The notes: generated from the letters alone by a model not told the origin. A stretch of 7,292 bases of DNA from Oxalobacteraceae bacterium (GCA_947487325.1 CANKWG010000114.1:1-7292); one strand, 5' to 3'. Counted from the stretch's first letter, positions 1 through 6,495 are shown. Program-made: numbers and translations.

Positions 1-1
1 G

Positions 2-427
2 GGCGCGGATCCTCTCAAGCTTGCGGCCGTTGGCGCGGCAACGGGGTTGCCAGCTTTTCTGTTGGTGATTTTTTCTGCGCCCTTGCAAATGCCGGCCCTA
101 TTCGCTCTCGGAACGCTCTTGATTGGATTGGGAGCCGGGCTGTTTGGCCATGGCACGCTGACGGCCACGATGAATCTTGCGCCCAAGAGTCAAAGTGGAC
201 TCGCGCTGGGCGCTTGGGGCGCAGTGCAGGCGTCCGGCGCCGGCGTGGCCGTCGCACTCGGCGGCATTATTCGGGATATCGCGGCCGCGGCCGGTGGTCC
301 TGCCTTCGGATACATGACTGTTTACAGCCTCGAGCTGGTGTTGCTGGTGCTGACTCTGGCGATCATGGGGCCGTTGATCCGGGGAAAATCTTCATTTGAG
401 GATTTGGGCAATAATACGGGTTCTTGA
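2..427 (+). CDS. pucC: PucC/LhaA-family light-harvesting complex assembly protein, C-terminal part
   Basis: The reading frame is open to the left edge, so the N-terminus lies outside the window; 141 residues are visible of a family that usually has about 430-480. The family consists of major-facilitator-like membrane proteins of phototrophic bacteria that assist assembly of light-harvesting complexes or handle bacteriochlorophyll. The hallmark block is present: FGHGTLTATM followed by GLALGAWGAVQAS and VALGGIIRDI, at about residues 47-95 of the visible part. Several hydrophobic helices surround it, including a last one, LELVLLVLTLAIMGPLI, near the C-terminus. A TTG at position 47 could be read as a start, but the match upstream of it is continuous, so it is internal. 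Assignment to the family is firm. Whether this is pucC of a puc operon, lhaA, or the bchG-linked paralogue cannot be decided from the fragment; the absence of puhA or bchP downstream argues mildly for the puc type. Confidence 0.88.
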   Translation, partial: GADPLKLAAVGAATGLPAFLLVIFSAPLQMPALFALGTLLIGLGAGLFGHGTLTATMNLAPKSQSGLALGAWGAVQASGAGVAVALGGIIRDIAAAAGGPAFGYMTVYSLELVLLVLTLAIMGPLIRGKSSFEDLGNNTGS

Positions 428-661
428 TGGTCGGCCTGATCTACATGGCTCAGATAGCCTGACGAAAGGCCGCCTAAGGTTCTGTCGCTTTGGTTCGCTG
501 TTGGTGTCGGCAGTCGCTTGTTGTATGTACCGTTTACGTTACTGGCGCTGCATCTGCATCATGTCACTTTGCCATCGAGTAGACGGAGCAGGGGCAATCA
601 TTCGTTGTGAAGATCCGGACTTTGTCTGGGCTCATTGTTTTAATTGAAATGGGAGAGGGAT
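428..661. other. Gap between the pucC-family gene and the small membrane protein gene
   Basis: This stretch of 234 bases holds no convincing gene. One open frame (396-647, plus strand) overlaps the end of the pucC-family gene, lacks a ribosome binding site and encodes an arginine- and cysteine-rich sequence resembling no known family. No clear sigma-70 promoter or rho-independent terminator is visible, so the small gene at 662 may be transcribed by read-through from the pucC-family gene. A perfect ribosome binding site for that gene lies at the right end of the gap. Confidence 0.5.
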
Positions 662-769
662 ATGAAAACTTGGCAGATTTTGTTGGTTATCTGGGTCGTG
701 GGTGCAGGCTTCATGATGCTTAATCACTTCAATCGAGAGAACATCGAGCGCCTCAAGAAGCGTAAGTGA
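652..769 (+). CDS. Small single-helix membrane protein (35 aa), ATG at 662, with its ribosome binding site
   Basis: The coding part runs from ATG 662 to TGA 767-769; the interval given also includes the purine-rich ribosome binding site GGAGAGGGA at 652-660. The 35 residues begin MKTWQILLVIWVVGAG, one hydrophobic helix covering about residues 4-21. A polar and strongly basic tail follows, with an Asn-Arg-Glu-Asn segment and the ending RLKKRK. By the positive-inside rule the tail should be cytoplasmic. A strong terminator starts 8 bases after the stop codon, which supports this as the last gene of a plus-strand unit beginning with the pucC-family gene. I do not recognise the family. It lacks the features of LH alpha or beta polypeptides: a tail-proximal histidine is present, but not in the usual helix context. 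It could be a small accessory subunit of a membrane complex, like other one-helix proteins, or something unrelated to photosynthesis. Confidence 0.68.
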
Positions 770-777
770 TTCTCCGC

Positions 778-805
778 CAGGCCGCCTCTCACGCGGCCTG
801 TTTTT
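778..805 (+). terminator. Rho-independent terminator
   Basis: An 8-bp perfect GC-rich stem, CAGGCCGC (778-785) with GCGGCCTG (793-800), has a 7-base loop and is followed directly by TTTTT (801-805). It ends transcription of the plus-strand unit containing the pucC-family and small membrane protein genes. The right arm and part of the loop encode the last residues and stop codon of the convergent TAXI gene, so the two genes are packed tail to tail. On the minus strand no T-run follows the hairpin, so it should terminate efficiently only in the plus direction. Confidence 0.88.
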
Positions 806-2150
806 CTATTGCGCTGAACTGTTGTCGCACCAGTGCGATGTGTTCTCTCAGCACATAAAGCTGATCCGCGAATGCTAGCGGCGGCTGCAAACTATTCACT
901 GACGCTTCAATCTCGGTAAGCCGGCTATCGATGTTCTCTAGCTGTGCTTCGCTGATTTCTTCCCGCATATCGCGTTCTATTTTCATCAGGCTGCCATACC
1001 AGCGATAAATGCGGGAACGTACTCGCCAGCGGTAGAGTGGTGCAATAAGTCGCGAGAGCGGCACGACCACGATCAAGAGCGGTACCACGACGATCAGAAT
1101 CCTATCGACCAGACTGGCCAACCAGAACGGCAGACGCTTGTATAGGAAGGGTGCGCCGGAAGTGTAGTAGCGACGCGCTTCTTCACTGATGGCAACGTCA
1201 TGTTCTATTGGTGCAGGGAATTCACCTGCTTTGCGATACATACCTGGTTTGCCATGGACTTCGCGTGCGGCTGCAATCAGTAAATCTGAAATCGCCGGAT
1301 GCAGCCCCTCTCTTGCAAGCAACTCGACTGGGGTGCCGACCAATGCTGTGTCCTTGCTAGGCAGATTGAGTGCCAGATCGAAGCTGCCCTCCGGGGCCTC
1401 CAGACGTGAAAGGTAGCGTAAGCGACGTAGGTAGCCATCGGCCTGCCGCATGCTCATGAGCTTTACGCCAGGTTCACGCATGAGTTCTCGAATTTTACGA
1501 CCGCGAACCTGCTCACCCGTCAGGAAAATAGCGTCTGTTTTTTTTGCTCGTAGTGCCGCAATCGCATCATCGCCATCAAGATCAAGCAAGCGCGTGTCAG
1601 TAGCGCTCATGTCGTTTTCTTCGAGCATTTTCAAAGCAAGCAATCGAGTACCACTGCCTTCGGGACCAATCGCGATTCGTCGACCTTTGAGCTGCGTAAG
1701 ACGGTCCAGCGTATTGCGATCGCGGTAGAACACCAGAAAAGGCTGCACATACATTGTGCCTAGTGATGTAAGTCTCTGAGATTCCTCGGCTTCGGCCAGA
1801 CCTGTCTGCACCAGTCCGACATCGGCGACTTGTTTTTTGTCCAGTAGGCGCTGTAGATTTTCTGCCGAGCCATCTGTCACCACGACCTTCACTTGTATGC
1901 CATGGGTACTGATGATTTTGGCGTACCGCTTGGCGGTGTTGTGAAAGCTGCTGTCCTCAGCGCCGCTTAGAATCACCACGTTGTCAGGTGGTGCCGGACG
2001 AATTAATTTAACAGCCAGCCAACCCAGCGCAAGTGTCAACATCAGCACAGGCAAGAGCACTAGCAGCATGTCACGCCAGGAAATGGCAATGAGTCGTTGC
2101 ACGGGTCGCCGGATAGCAGCGTGAATTGCAGTGGGTTTGATTGTTTTCAT
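789..2150 (-). CDS. Membrane-anchored TAXI-family solute-binding protein
   Basis: The 453-residue protein belongs to the TAXI family of periplasmic binding proteins, which normally deliver substrates to TRAP transporters. An N-terminal hydrophobic segment (about 29-50) anchors it. The binding domain spans about 55-335, with the conserved glycine-rich loop GPEGSGTRLLA at 162-172 and TDGSAENLQ near 92-100. Unlike ordinary secreted TAXI proteins it has a second hydrophobic stretch at about 343-372, rich in Ile, Val and Pro. A charged tail of about 80 residues follows (IERDMREEISEAQLENIDSR and onward) that looks helical and possibly coiled-coil, and should be cytoplasmic. No TRAP permease gene is nearby. 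The start ATG has an in-frame TAA directly before it, so translation cannot begin further upstream; no clear ribosome binding site precedes it, and Met28 is an alternative. It lies 72 bases behind the dehydratase gene on the same strand with no terminator between, suggesting co-transcription. Its ligand is unknown. Confidence 0.87.
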   Translation of the reverse strand: MKTIKPTAIHAAIRRPVQRLIAISWRDMLLVLLPVLMLTLALGWLAVKLIRPAPPDNVVILSGAEDSSFHNTAKRYAKIISTHGIQVKVVVTDGSAENLQRLLDKKQVADVGLVQTGLAEAEESQRLTSLGTMYVQPFLVFYRDRNTLDRLTQLKGRRIAIGPEGSGTRLLALKMLEENDMSATDTRLLDLDGDDAIAALRAKKTDAIFLTGEQVRGRKIRELMREPGVKLMSMRQADGYLRRLRYLSRLEAPEGSFDLALNLPSKDTALVGTPVELLAREGLHPAISDLLIAAAREVHGKPGMYRKAGEFPAPIEHDVAISEEARRYYTSGAPFLYKRLPFWLASLVDRILIVVVPLLIVVVPLSRLIAPLYRWRVRSRIYRWYGSLMKIERDMREEISEAQLENIDSRLTEIEASVNSLQPPLAFADQLYVLREHIALVRQQFSAIEKQAA

Positions 2151-2222
2151 TTAGGGAGACGCTGAATAGATTCTCGTTTCATGGCGAGCTGAGTTGCTGC
2201 GCGGGTTGTAGTTGATACAGAC

Positions 2223-3758
2223 TCACATCACTGCGCCGACTTGCCAAGGCACAAATTCACTCTGGCCATAGCCATGCAATTCGCTCTTGCTTGCTTGTCC
2301 GGAGGCGGTTTTTAGGATCATCTCAAAGATACGTTCGCCCATCATTTCGGTGGAACATGCACCATCGATGATTTCGCCACAATTGATATCGATATCTTCT
2401 TGCTGACGATGCCAGAGTGCCGAATTGGTCGCTAACTTTAGCGAAGGTGATGGTGCGCAGCCGAAAGCACTGCCGCGACCCGTCGTAAAACAAATCATAT
2501 TTGCGCCCCCGGCCACCTGGCCGGTTGCACTGACCGGATCATAGCCCGGCGTGTCCATGAAAACAAAGCCATGTTCCAAGACAGGCTCTGCATATTCATA
2601 GACGGCACGCAAGGCAGTCGTGCCACCTTTGGCGACAGCGCCGAGTGATTTCTCAAGAATGGTAGTGAGGCCGCCGGCCTTGTTGCCTGGCGAAGGGTTG
2701 TTATCCATTTCGCCGCCGTTGATGGCGGTGTAGTTTTCCCACCAGCGTATACGTTCTATCAGTTTTTCTCCGACATCACGCGACACAGCGCGTCGGGTCA
2801 GCAAGTGTTCTGCACCATAAACTTCAGGTGTCTCGGACAGGATCGCGGTTCCACCATGCGCTACTAGTAAATCCACTGCAGCGCCGAGTGCCGGGTTGGC
2901 GCTGATGCCCGAGTAACCATCGGAGCCACCGCACTGAAGACCAATGGTGAGATGACTGACGTCACAGGCCTCGCGTTCACTAGCGTTGGCAATTGGAAGC
3001 ATATCTTTTATCAGCTGTATGCCCTTGTCGATAGTTTTTGCGGTACCACCCGAGTCCTGAATATTGAACGTACGTAGCAGTGGACCTTCACTCAGGTGGC
3101 TGTGATCCAGCCAGGCGGCAATCTGATTGGTTTCACAACCGAGTCCGACGACGAGCACGCCGGCAAAATTTGCATGCCTTGCATATCCGCTGAGCGTTCG
3201 ACGTAGTAGCTGCATGCCAAGCCCACTGTGATCCATCCCGCAGCCGGTGCCGTGCGTGAGTGCGACCACCCCATCAATGTTCGGGAACCCACGTAAAGCA
3301 TCCGGATTATTACGACGCGAAAAAAAATCGGCGATGCCGCGTGCCACGGTGGCAGAGCAATTTACGCTCGACAGGATGCCGATGTAGTTGCGAGTTGCGA
3401 CTTGACCATTGCTTCGACGGTAGCCCATGAAAGTGGCTTGTTTTTTTGTGGGTGCTGTTGGTACCTCTGTGCAAAACGCATAATCGCGCTCGAAGCTGCC
3501 CTTGTCGTCACCGAGCGAGCAGTTATGAACATGGACATGGTCTCCCGCTTGAATCGACTTACTGGCAAACCCGATAATCTGGTTATAGCGACGTATCGGG
3601 TCACCGGTTTGCAAATCCCGTATTGCGACCTTGTGTCCTCCGGGTATAAGGCCGCGCACAGCAATATTTTCGATGGATGTGCCTCCCACCAGTTGCTGGC
3701 AGGCGATCAGCACGTCATCGCGTGCGTGTAGCCGAATGAAAGCACTTTGCTTGGTCAT
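2223..3758 (-). CDS. Altronate/galactarate dehydratase family protein (UxaA-like, full length)
   Basis: This 511-residue protein has the two-part architecture of the UxaA/GarD family: an N-terminal SAF domain (about 8-98) and a C-terminal catalytic region (about 110-511). Its length fits (E. coli UxaA is about 495 residues, GarD about 523). Family members remove water from sugar acids such as D-altronate or galactarate to give 2-keto-3-deoxy acids, in an iron-dependent reaction in the cytoplasm. Visible conserved blocks include GYRRSNGQVATRNYIGILSS (112-131), HGTGCG (169-174), GLGCE (205-209), LQCGGSDGYSGI (275-286), NGGEMDNNPSPGNKAGGL (347-364), TTGRGSAFGC (425-434) and the C-terminal EFVPWQVGAVM. 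The candidate iron- or substrate-binding cysteines 134, 173, 208 and 276 are all present, so the enzyme appears intact. AGGGGAG stands 6 bases before the ATG and supports the start. The family is certain; the substrate (altronate, galactarate or another aldonate) is not, so no symbol is given. It is divergent from the 2-keto acid hydratase gene. Confidence 0.93.
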   Translation of the reverse strand: MTKQSAFIRLHARDDVLIACQQLVGGTSIENIAVRGLIPGGHKVAIRDLQTGDPIRRYNQIIGFASKSIQAGDHVHVHNCSLGDDKGSFERDYAFCTEVPTAPTKKQATFMGYRRSNGQVATRNYIGILSSVNCSATVARGIADFFSRRNNPDALRGFPNIDGVVALTHGTGCGMDHSGLGMQLLRRTLSGYARHANFAGVLVVGLGCETNQIAAWLDHSHLSEGPLLRTFNIQDSGGTAKTIDKGIQLIKDMLPIANASEREACDVSHLTIGLQCGGSDGYSGISANPALGAAVDLLVAHGGTAILSETPEVYGAEHLLTRRAVSRDVGEKLIERIRWWENYTAINGGEMDNNPSPGNKAGGLTTILEKSLGAVAKGGTTALRAVYEYAEPVLEHGFVFMDTPGYDPVSATGQVAGGANMICFTTGRGSAFGCAPSPSLKLATNSALWHRQQEDIDINCGEIIDGACSTEMMGERIFEMILKTASGQASKSELHGYGQSEFVPWQVGAVM

Positions 3759-4044
3759 TGTTTCTCCCCTAGCGTGATCGTTTATTCTTGAGCATGAGCT
3801 TACTACGGAAGCCTTGAATGACGACGAGTCACGATAAAAATGCCGTTGCTAGCATTGATGCTGCTCGCAGGGCGCGCATGCTGCTGCGCTGGCTAGTCAT
3901 AAAATAACGATTGTTTCTATTTGCCCTGCGAATCACTATCGCCGAAAAATTGTGTAACCATTGCAAGCTAGCGGTAATTAAGATTAACAAAAACATCATT
4001 ACAAAACGCACCGGCAATGCCGGATAAGAACGGGACTCGAGACT
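3759..4044. promoter_or_regulatory. Divergent intergenic region between the dehydratase and hydratase genes
   Basis: These 286 bases separate two outward-facing genes and must hold the promoters for both. An AT-rich core lies at about 3940-4005. On the minus strand TTGTAA (4004-3999) and TTAATT (3981-3976), separated by 17 bases, form a possible promoter for the dehydratase with a long leader of about 210 bases. On the plus strand TTGTGT (3950-3955) with TAATTA (3975-3980) is a poorer candidate with 19-base spacing. A short inverted repeat, CCGGC-AAT-GCCGG (4011-4023), lies 21 bases before the hydratase start and could be an operator or leader hairpin. The hexamer GCTAGC occurs at 3848 and 3967. 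No known regulator site could be recognised with confidence. The open frame at 3829-4245 on the minus strand overlaps the hydratase gene and looks spurious. Confidence 0.5.
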
Positions 4045-4827
4045 ATGACAACAAACTACGAAGAAGCGGCCGCCCATCTTTACCCTCTTTGGCAGGATAA
4101 AACCCGGTGTTTGAATTTGCCTGAGTCTATCCGACCTCGGGACCGGATCGAGGGCTATCAGGTGCAGCAGGCGTTTGCCGATCGTCATGGCGTTTCGGTG
4201 GTTGGCTGGAAGATTGCGGCAACCAGTATCGAAGGCCAAAAGCACATTGGTGTGGATGGTCCACTAGCGGGTCGCCTGTTTGCAGATCGCGTGCTTGAGG
4301 ATGGTGCAAGTGTATCGCTGGCAGGTAATCTGATGCGCGTAGCTGAAATCGAGTTTGCATTTTGCTTCGGGCAGCGACTGGCCCCGCGCGCCTCGGGCTA
4401 CACCACACCAGAAGTACTGGATGCGGTCAGTACCATGCATCCCTCGATCGAGATACCCGATTCGCGCTTCGAGAACTTTGTGACCGCCGGTGCGCCTCAG
4501 CTCATTGCTGACCTTGCTTGTGCCAATCTGTTTGTGTTGGGGCCGGGGCAGAGTGACTGGCGTGATTTTGATTACATCGATGCCGCTATTCAGATCAAAC
4601 AGAATGATGTCGCCGTCGATCCTGGTTTTGGTCGTAACGTTCTGGGTGATCCACGCATTGCGCTGACTTGGCTGGTCAACGAATTGTCGCGATTAGGTAT
4701 CGCTTGTGAGCCGGGTCAGTTCGTCACGACGGGTACCTGCCGTGTTCCTGTCACGGTGCAACCCAATGATCGCATCCATGCTGATTTTGGCCCACTGGGG
4801 CGGGTGACCTGTTCTTTTAGTGAGTAA
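4045..4827 (+). CDS. 2-keto-4-pentenoate hydratase (MhpD-like, FAH superfamily)
   Basis: The 260-residue protein matches the hydratase/decarboxylase branch of the fumarylacetoacetate hydrolase superfamily (MhpD, XylJ, TodG, DmpH types, about 260-270 residues). These cytoplasmic, divalent-metal-dependent enzymes add water to 2-hydroxypenta-2,4-dienoate or related 2-keto-enoates, or decarboxylate oxalocrotonate. Seen motifs are GWKIAATS (54-61) with the conserved lysine 56, EIEFAF (101-106) supplying likely metal ligands Glu101 and Glu103, PSIEIPDSRF (133-142) with Glu136, GDPRIALTWLVNELSRLGI (201-219), and TTGTCRVPVTV (228-238). The ATG has only a weak purine stretch upstream, but the N-terminus aligns with family length and no better start is seen. 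No aromatic meta-cleavage genes are nearby. Divergence from a sugar-acid dehydratase gene makes a role in sugar-acid or other 2-keto acid catabolism possible. Substrate unknown. Confidence 0.9.
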   Translation: MTTNYEEAAAHLYPLWQDKTRCLNLPESIRPRDRIEGYQVQQAFADRHGVSVVGWKIAATSIEGQKHIGVDGPLAGRLFADRVLEDGASVSLAGNLMRVAEIEFAFCFGQRLAPRASGYTTPEVLDAVSTMHPSIEIPDSRFENFVTAGAPQLIADLACANLFVLGPGQSDWRDFDYIDAAIQIKQNDVAVDPGFGRNVLGDPRIALTWLVNELSRLGIACEPGQFVTTGTCRVPVTVQPNDRIHADFGPLGRVTCSFSE

Positions 4828-4837
4828 GTGCATGACA

Positions 4838-4868
4838 CCGCGCCTGCATTTTTTTGCAGCGGGCTTTC
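4838..4868 (+). terminator. Probable terminator of the hydratase gene
   Basis: Eleven bases after the hydratase stop codon, CTGCA (4844-4848) pairs with TGCAG (4855-4859) around a loop of six T. The stem can be extended with bulges by the flanking CCGCGC and CGGG, and is followed by CTTTCATT. The imperfect stem and short T-run make this moderate evidence. Confidence 0.4.
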
Positions 4869-4897
4869 ATTCGGCGAAGGGTATTAATGCTCACAAC

Positions 4898-4924
4898 GAC
4901 ATCGGCACTTTGTGTGCCGATGTC
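4898..4924. terminator. 11-bp perfect hairpin between convergent genes
   Basis: GACATCGGCAC (4898-4908) and GTGCCGATGTC (4914-4924) form a perfect 11-bp stem with a 5-base loop (TTTGT). It lies between the 3' ends of the hydratase gene (plus) and the transglycosylase gene (minus), where a bidirectional terminator is expected. No T-run follows on either strand, so it may instead stabilise mRNA 3' ends or be a protein-binding palindrome. Confidence 0.5.
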
Positions 4925-4966
4925 CGACGCGATGGCCGTTGATGTGTTGGTGCGGCCCGGCCAGGA

Positions 4967-6352
4967 TTACTGGCGCGCAGCAGGTTTGCGTTGCGCGGGG
5001 CGTCCGTAAGGCGAAGCAGCGGGCTGGCGTTTGACACTGGACTGCTGTCGCGAAGGTCTGAAAGATAAGCTATCCGGTTCCAGCGCCAGCACGGAATTTT
5101 CGGTGATGTCCTGACCGATATTCATCTCGCTTCCCAAGGTGGTTTTGGGTACGACCAGCGTTGAGCCGGCTTTGGGCTGCATGTTGGCTGGGATGGCATT
5201 GGCGCTACGTATGACTTGTGGCGTCGTCTGGAATCTTGCTGCAATGCTCTCGATACGCTCCCGTGCAATTGTCACTTTATGTGATGTCCACGAAGACAGC
5301 GCCTGCTTCCAGTTTGTCAGATTCTCGCTGAATTTTTGCGCATTAGACGTGGGAAGCAGAATCTGCGTCTCTGAGCTGCCTGTAATCACCGGGCTATTAA
5401 ACTGAGGATTGAGTGCCTTGAATTCTTCCATCGGTAGCTCGGCCAGTTCGGCGGCCAGCTTGAGGTCAATATCGCGCGTCTTTTTTACCGACACAAAATA
5501 AGGCTTGTTTTCAATCGGCGGCAGCTTCACACTAAATTGCGCCGGCGACGCAATCACGTTTTTGAGTGCCTGCAGTTTTGGATAGTAATTACGCGTCTCG
5601 GCCGGCATGTAGGCGGACAGACTGTTGTAGTCGATCGGGCGACCTGCTGCTTTCGCCCGCGCAATCGCGCGCATCACCGAACCTTCGCCCCAGTTGTAAG
5701 CGGCCAGCGCTAACTGCCAGTCGCCAAACATGCGGTGTAATCTTTGCAGGTAAGTCAGTGCTGCGTCGGTCGACGCCAGCACATCGCGGCGATCATCGCG
5801 AAAGGCGTTTTGCTGGAGGTTGAAACTGCGGCCCGTACTGGGAATGAATTGCCACATGCCGGCGGCCTTGGCGTGCGAATAGGCCTGAGGATTAAAGCCT
5901 GATTCAATAAAGGGTAGTAGCGCCAGCTCGGTCGGCATCTGACGTTTCTCGAGCTCCTGAACTACGTGGAACAGGTAACGAGAGGCGCGTTGTGCAGTGC
6001 GCTGCACGCCCTCAGGACGCGCGCCGTACCAGAAGCTATGGTTGGCCACGAGCGGGTTGTTCAGTTCCTGAATGGCAAAGCCTTTGCGGATGCGATCCCA
6101 AAGGTCGCCCTGATCTGTACTGTTATTAGTGAATTGCTGATCCAGCAGTTCGGCCTCAGCGGCGGGCATGAGTACGGCGGGGGCGAACTCAAGCGTTTGT
6201 TGACCCACATCTTCATATTGAGCGAGCAGCGCCGACCGGTCTGGTTCGGCAAATGCGGACGCGTGAAAAAACGACACAGCGGTCAAGGCCGCGGCACATG
6301 CCAGCGAGGGTGATTTTAAGTACAGCATAGGTTGGATTTTCCCGGAGGACAT
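4967..6352 (-). CDS. mltD: MltD-like membrane-bound lytic murein transglycosylase
   Basis: This 461-residue envelope protein cleaves the MurNAc-GlcNAc bond of peptidoglycan with formation of 1,6-anhydro-MurNAc. It starts with a signal peptide whose hydrophobic core is about residues 17-31 and whose likely cleavage is after ASAFA (residue 35). There is no cysteine at the cleavage site, so it does not look like a lipoprotein, unlike E. coli MltD. The GH23 (SLT) domain spans about 125-265: ELALLPFIESGFNPQAY carries the predicted catalytic glutamate Glu150, followed by GMWQFIP (165-171) and AAYNWGEG (217-224). A degenerate LysM repeat, which binds peptidoglycan, lies at about 357-403. The tail (about 430-461) is low-complexity, rich in Arg, Pro, Ala and Gln. 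It has one recognisable LysM, fewer than many MltD proteins. The ATG at 6352 has only a distant GAGGG upstream; ATG at 6328 (Met9, MLYLKSP) would give a more typical signal peptide but has no ribosome binding site either. Family firm, exact start uncertain. Confidence 0.92.
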   Translation of the reverse strand: MSSGKIQPMLYLKSPSLACAAALTAVSFFHASAFAEPDRSALLAQYEDVGQQTLEFAPAVLMPAAEAELLDQQFTNNSTDQGDLWDRIRKGFAIQELNNPLVANHSFWYGARPEGVQRTAQRASRYLFHVVQELEKRQMPTELALLPFIESGFNPQAYSHAKAAGMWQFIPSTGRSFNLQQNAFRDDRRDVLASTDAALTYLQRLHRMFGDWQLALAAYNWGEGSVMRAIARAKAAGRPIDYNSLSAYMPAETRNYYPKLQALKNVIASPAQFSVKLPPIENKPYFVSVKKTRDIDLKLAAELAELPMEEFKALNPQFNSPVITGSSETQILLPTSNAQKFSENLTNWKQALSSWTSHKVTIARERIESIAARFQTTPQVIRSANAIPANMQPKAGSTLVVPKTTLGSEMNIGQDITENSVLALEPDSLSFRPSRQQSSVKRQPAASPYGRPAQRKPAARQ

Positions 6353-6388
6353 GCCGGCAAGGCCGCCCTCATTCAGTCGAACCCGGAG

Positions 6389-6416
6389 TCTATTGATGAC
6401 ATGGAAAGTCCGTCAA
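6389..6416 (-). promoter_or_regulatory. Candidate promoter for the transglycosylase gene
   Basis: Read on the minus strand, TTGACG (6416-6411) is a near-consensus -35 box and AATAGA (6394-6389) a weak -10 box, 16 bases apart. Transcription would start near 6382, about 30 bases before the ATG at 6352. The -35 box lies in the left arm and loop of the hairpin at 6405-6436. Confidence 0.3.
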
Positions 6417-6436
6417 GCAGAATATCGACGGACTTT
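6405..6436 (-). terminator. 10-bp hairpin, probable terminator of the SGNH hydrolase gene
   Basis: AAAGTCCGTC (6405-6414) and GACGGACTTT (6427-6436) form a perfect 10-bp stem with a 12-base loop. It lies 60 bases downstream of the SGNH hydrolase stop codon. On the minus strand the right arm as read ends in TTT followed by CC, so the T-run is short. An AT-rich stretch (6441-6468) separates it from the gene. It could equally be an operator of the transglycosylase promoter that overlaps it. Confidence 0.45.
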
Positions 6437-6495
6437 GACTAAAAAAGTTTCAATTTAATAATATTTGAGGTGCCAGGATGGGCTTTTCTGGCCGT

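Noticed and set aside
510..545. Possible PpsR/CrtJ site (TGT-N12-ACA) near the pucC-family gene
   Set aside because: TGT triplets occur, but none has ACA at the required spacing.
542..558. Sigma-54-like motif CTGGCGCTGCATCTGCA before the small membrane protein gene
   Set aside because: The GG-N10-GC spacing fits, but three core bases differ from consensus and no activator site is visible; such matches occur by chance.
396..647. 83-residue open frame on the plus strand after the pucC-family gene
   Set aside because: It overlaps the pucC-family 3' end, has no ribosome binding site and its Cys/Arg-rich composition resembles no family.
3402..3731. 109-residue open frame antisense to the dehydratase gene
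   Set aside because: It is a mirror frame of a highly conserved coding region and has no independent support.
4011..4023. CCGGC-AAT-GCCGG palindrome as a firm operator
   Set aside because: Only five base pairs in GC-rich sequence; mentioned in the intergenic entry but too weak for a separate call.
3829..4245. 138-residue open frame on the minus strand
   Set aside because: It overlaps the start of the well-supported hydratase gene on the opposite strand and shows no domain or ribosome binding site.
5966..6313. 115-residue open frame antisense to the transglycosylase gene
   Set aside because: It lies opposite the conserved GH23 region, so the open frame is a by-product of that gene's codon use.
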